This document shows positions 60,914-64,000 of a stretch of 64,000 nucleotides of DNA, piece by piece. The translations under genes and the position numbers were made by a program. The DNA comes from Azadirachta indica (lineage: Eukaryota; Streptophyta; Magnoliopsida; Sapindales; Meliaceae). How positions within the stretch are numbered: the first letter of the stretch is position 1; the number at the start of each line of letters is the position of its first letter. The notes under the pieces are model-generated. The model did not search any database. It was given only the letters and a program-made list of their open reading frames with translations, and was not told where the DNA came from. The stretch lies in assembly GCA_022749755.1 (NCBI GenBank), contig CM040452.1:11612350-11676349 (forward strand), read 5' to 3'.

Positions 60914-63900
60914 ATCGTATCATAACCAGAATCACGTGTCTCTCTCTCTAAATTCAAATATAACCTTATTATTAATCTTGTTATATCATTATAATATATT
61001 TGTTAATTGTATTATTTTAATTTAATTCCAAACCACTAATTTGTGTGTTCGTGTCTAGTTGACGACAGTATAAAATATTGCCACTCGTACCTTATAGGGA
61101 TGAAATTGTTACAATTGACAAACTAATGTTTTCATTTGTTGTTTTGGTTACATTTAGGGATGAAATTGTTATTACTCTTTTGAGGATACATTAGTTATAA
61201 AAATATTATTTCAACTTTCAGACGTATTAATTAAATGATTAATAATGCCTGCTAGGTTTTGCCAATCAAACTATTGGTACACATTAATTACGTGATGTGA
61301 TTAAGAAAACATCATTTATGAAATTGCTAATGAAGTGACAATTCTTTTTTTTAAAATAATATACAACGGCCGCAGCTAAATTATAGTTAATTTTTTCGTA
61401 GGCACCAACAATTTAGTTATTATCAAGATAAATGATGATTCTTAAAGAATAGTTTATTTATCTTCTAAGATATAGTTAATTGTAGTTTAAATTATAAGTT
61501 GATATATCCTTCATTATTGAGATTAATTTTGACATATTTAATTAATATAAACGTGAAAATGTTATTCTATATTAAAATTGCATTAATTTACTTTTAAAAA
61601 AAAAACAATTGACTCCAACCTATTTTTTTTTTTTTAAACCAAAGTCTGAGTTATAAATGAAATACACATTCTGAACCATAATTTATAGGATACCCTCTCA
61701 TTATATGTGAGGTTTAACTTATAAAATATATATATATATAATATAATTTTTAAATAAATTATAATAGTGTATATTTAAATTTTATTAGAATTTTAATGTA
61801 GTATTAACAGATATATTCATATTTAAAAAAACCTAACTTTTTTTAATCTTATAATTGAATCACCACAGAGAAAAGGCCAATGTCAAAGTAAATTTCCCAG
61901 AAATTAAAATGGTTGACCGTACACTACATCTAAAATTAATTAAAATGAAAGGAGAACGGGCCCACGTATTAACTTTGGAACCATGGACACCATCAATCGA
62001 TGACCATCACCCAATCCAATCTCTGACCGTTCGATTCAGATACACTTAAACAACCCAAAAATTAAAAAAAATAAAAAAGAAAAAGCAGAAGATCTTCCGG
62101 AAATTCCACTTTGACCACTTTTTTTTTTAACAAAAACCAATGCACACTACAATTATTTCACCTTTTATTTTTTTGGTCGGTTTTTTATTTTTATTTAAAA
62201 AAAAAAAGAAATTAGCCTCTAATATCTAATCCATTCACGTTTCTTTATCTTTTACTTTTTTTAAATTTTATTTTCTTATTTATATTATTATTAAAGTATC
62301 GTTAAAGCTAAAAACTAAAGTTTGAGTTGAGTTGGGTTGTCTTTTTTATAATGACTAATCTGCCCCTACGAGCCTTTCAGCCTTTTCTAGAGACCTCCAG
62401 TAATGGATAAAAAAATGAAGGGAGGACATATTTGGTATTTTGGAGATAAATAGAGAAGGCAGCGCTGGTCCTTCAGTACTTGCAGCTACGGACGCCGACG
62501 CCGTGCTCTCTTTACAAATTATTGTATGACATAATATATTGTTCTTAATTAGTATTATAATAAAAATAAAAATTTTCATTTTTATAAAATTTATTATATC
62601 ATACAACAATTATGTTCTAGTATAACATTGTTTTTTTTTAAAACATACAAAATGATGTTATGTTTTTGTAATTGAAAAGTTGACGAAAATTATGATTTTT
62701 TAGTAGTACATATATAAATAATACAATATATACAAATAAATTTTTATGTACAAATTAACGTAATAATTTATATAATAATAATTATATTATTTTTATATAT
62801 TTTATATAATAATATATATATCATTATCATATCAATTTACACGATAAAATTTATATTTTACAATTAAATTTACATTTTACATAAATCATATGGGGACAAT
62901 GGTGAAAGAAATGGAACTAGTGGTTTGTAAAGGGAGGGAAGGAAACATAATGATGATAATTTAATTAATTAGATAATAGGAAAGTTAAGGCATTATTAAG
63001 GAATAGTTTTTGTTCTTCTAAAGGAAAAGGAGGTTTTCTTAGCAACAAAGAAATTAAAAGTCTATAGACACCAACCATGCATACACCACCCATCTCATCT
63101 CAACTTTGAAGAGTGTTGTCAACGTTGTAATGCTTTGATTGGAAAATTAAAAGGAAAAATGTGTTTCTTACCACAAAATAAGAACATCAATCTAGAGTTC
63201 TTTCTTTTTGGATATATTTTCTAAATGATCCTTTTAATTAGAAATTCTTTTTTTCAATTTTGCCTTTCACTTTTAATTTTTAGTTGGAATTTTTTTCTTC
63301 AATTTTTTTAATGACCTATATTTATGTATACATATATATATAAGTAATAGTATTGCATAGAAATATCAACATTTAATTTGTGCAAAATTCACTTCAGTTT
63401 AAAGAAAATCTATCTAAATTTTCTTTAAAATATGAGTATAACATCGTTCATAAAATTTACGTTTAATTTAAACTAACTGTCTAATTAAAAAAAAGTTTAC
63501 TATAATTTATAAAAAATTTACTATAATATAATTGTAAGAGTTTAAACTCTTTTTCTTTACCACCATCCTATTATTATTAGAGAATGGTTTTGAGAAAAAG
63601 TTTTGAAAATAAAACAAAACAATTAACCTTTTACCAAAAGAAAGAAAAAGAAGTTCTTGCAACATTGACTTTAATCTTTGATTATTTTTTTGTTTTCTTA
63701 AATGGACCGATGAACTTCATACATACATAAATACATAACTAGAACTATATAACATTGACCAAATGAGAACGTTCAAAGTCCAATTGCATGCGTGGGAACC
63801 CGCGTTTAGAATATTGAGAATTAGGGAAGGGAAGCTTCCTATTCCTATTGCTATCTCTACTTTTTAATGAAATTGACAATTAACCCATCCTACATAGAAT

Positions 63901-64000
63901 TATTAATTATTACTGATTTAGGTTTATTTTCAAAGTATGATATTCTTTTGGTACTACTTTGAAAGTTAAAAATTGCATTTGATACTCAAAAACAACATTT
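60914..64000. other. intergenic, AT-rich, no supported gene
   Basis: Frames are short on all strands. Less AT-rich patches at 61,855-62,050 (with GGGCCCACG) and 62,360-62,510 could be regulatory or remnants of genes beyond the window. A short hairpin is at 62,512-62,617. (TA)n runs are at about 61,722 and 62,810. Confidence 0.45.
62512..62617. repeat. short hairpin / MITE-like inverted repeat
   Basis: attgtatgacataatat near 62,519 matches the reverse complement of atatcatacaacaat near 62,595; arms are about 25 bp with an A/T loop. Confidence 0.5.

Noticed and set aside
61855..62049. Plus-strand frame of 64 codons
   Set aside because: Single short frame with no motif; more likely conserved non-coding or promoter DNA.
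1..64000. tRNA, rRNA or other structural RNA genes
   Set aside because: No cloverleaf boxes or rRNA-like sequence noticed by eye on either strand; tRNA-like matches are only the short primer sites of retroelements.

Overview
The window looks like nuclear DNA of a dicot plant. It is strongly AT-rich, its genes have many short GT-AG introns, and it is full of nested, decayed LTR retrotransposons. I cannot name the species. There are two intact host genes, one broken host gene, four LTR retrotransposons and several foldback elements.

Layout. (1) 1-21,710: a very long minus-strand Ty3/gypsy element of the Tat type. It has two RNase H domains and, between pol and its 3' LTR, a long reading frame on the opposite strand. 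A full plus-strand chromovirus-type gypsy element (A, 10,193-19,024) sits inside its gag with a perfect 5-bp target-site duplication (TSD), AGGTC. (2) 21,711-27,974: intergenic DNA with an 800-bp foldback element, a GA microsatellite and a GC-richer island of unknown origin. (3) 27,975-34,772, plus strand: an intact 22-exon ARGONAUTE gene, AGO5-like, 970 codons. Its PIWI active site reads Asp-Glu-Asp-Arg where His is expected last. (4) 35,230-46,843, minus strand: a poly(A)-binding protein gene, now a pseudogene. It has two premature stops, a frameshift and a missing half of RRM4, and its C-terminal MLLE exon is cut in two by element B (35,344-44,283), a second gypsy element of the same family as A. 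(5) 49,624-54,563, minus strand: an intact 10-exon pepsin-like (A1) aspartyl protease of 496 aa, with a signal peptide and a hydrophobic C-terminal tail. (6) 55,426-60,828: a decayed minus-strand Ty1/copia element. (7) 60,829-64,000: AT-rich intergenic DNA.

How the parts relate. AGO and the PABP gene converge tail to tail. The element that broke PABP begins about 570 bp beyond the AGO stop codon and reads in the same direction as AGO. Splice sites and phases of AGO and the protease were worked out by hand and close to complete frames. The transposon domains are given with approximate limits because stops and frameshifts interrupt them. The observations most worth following are the His-to-Arg change in AGO, the transposon-split PABP, the spliced-looking antisense reading frame in the Tat element, and an extra pre-gag reading frame kept in both chromovirus copies.
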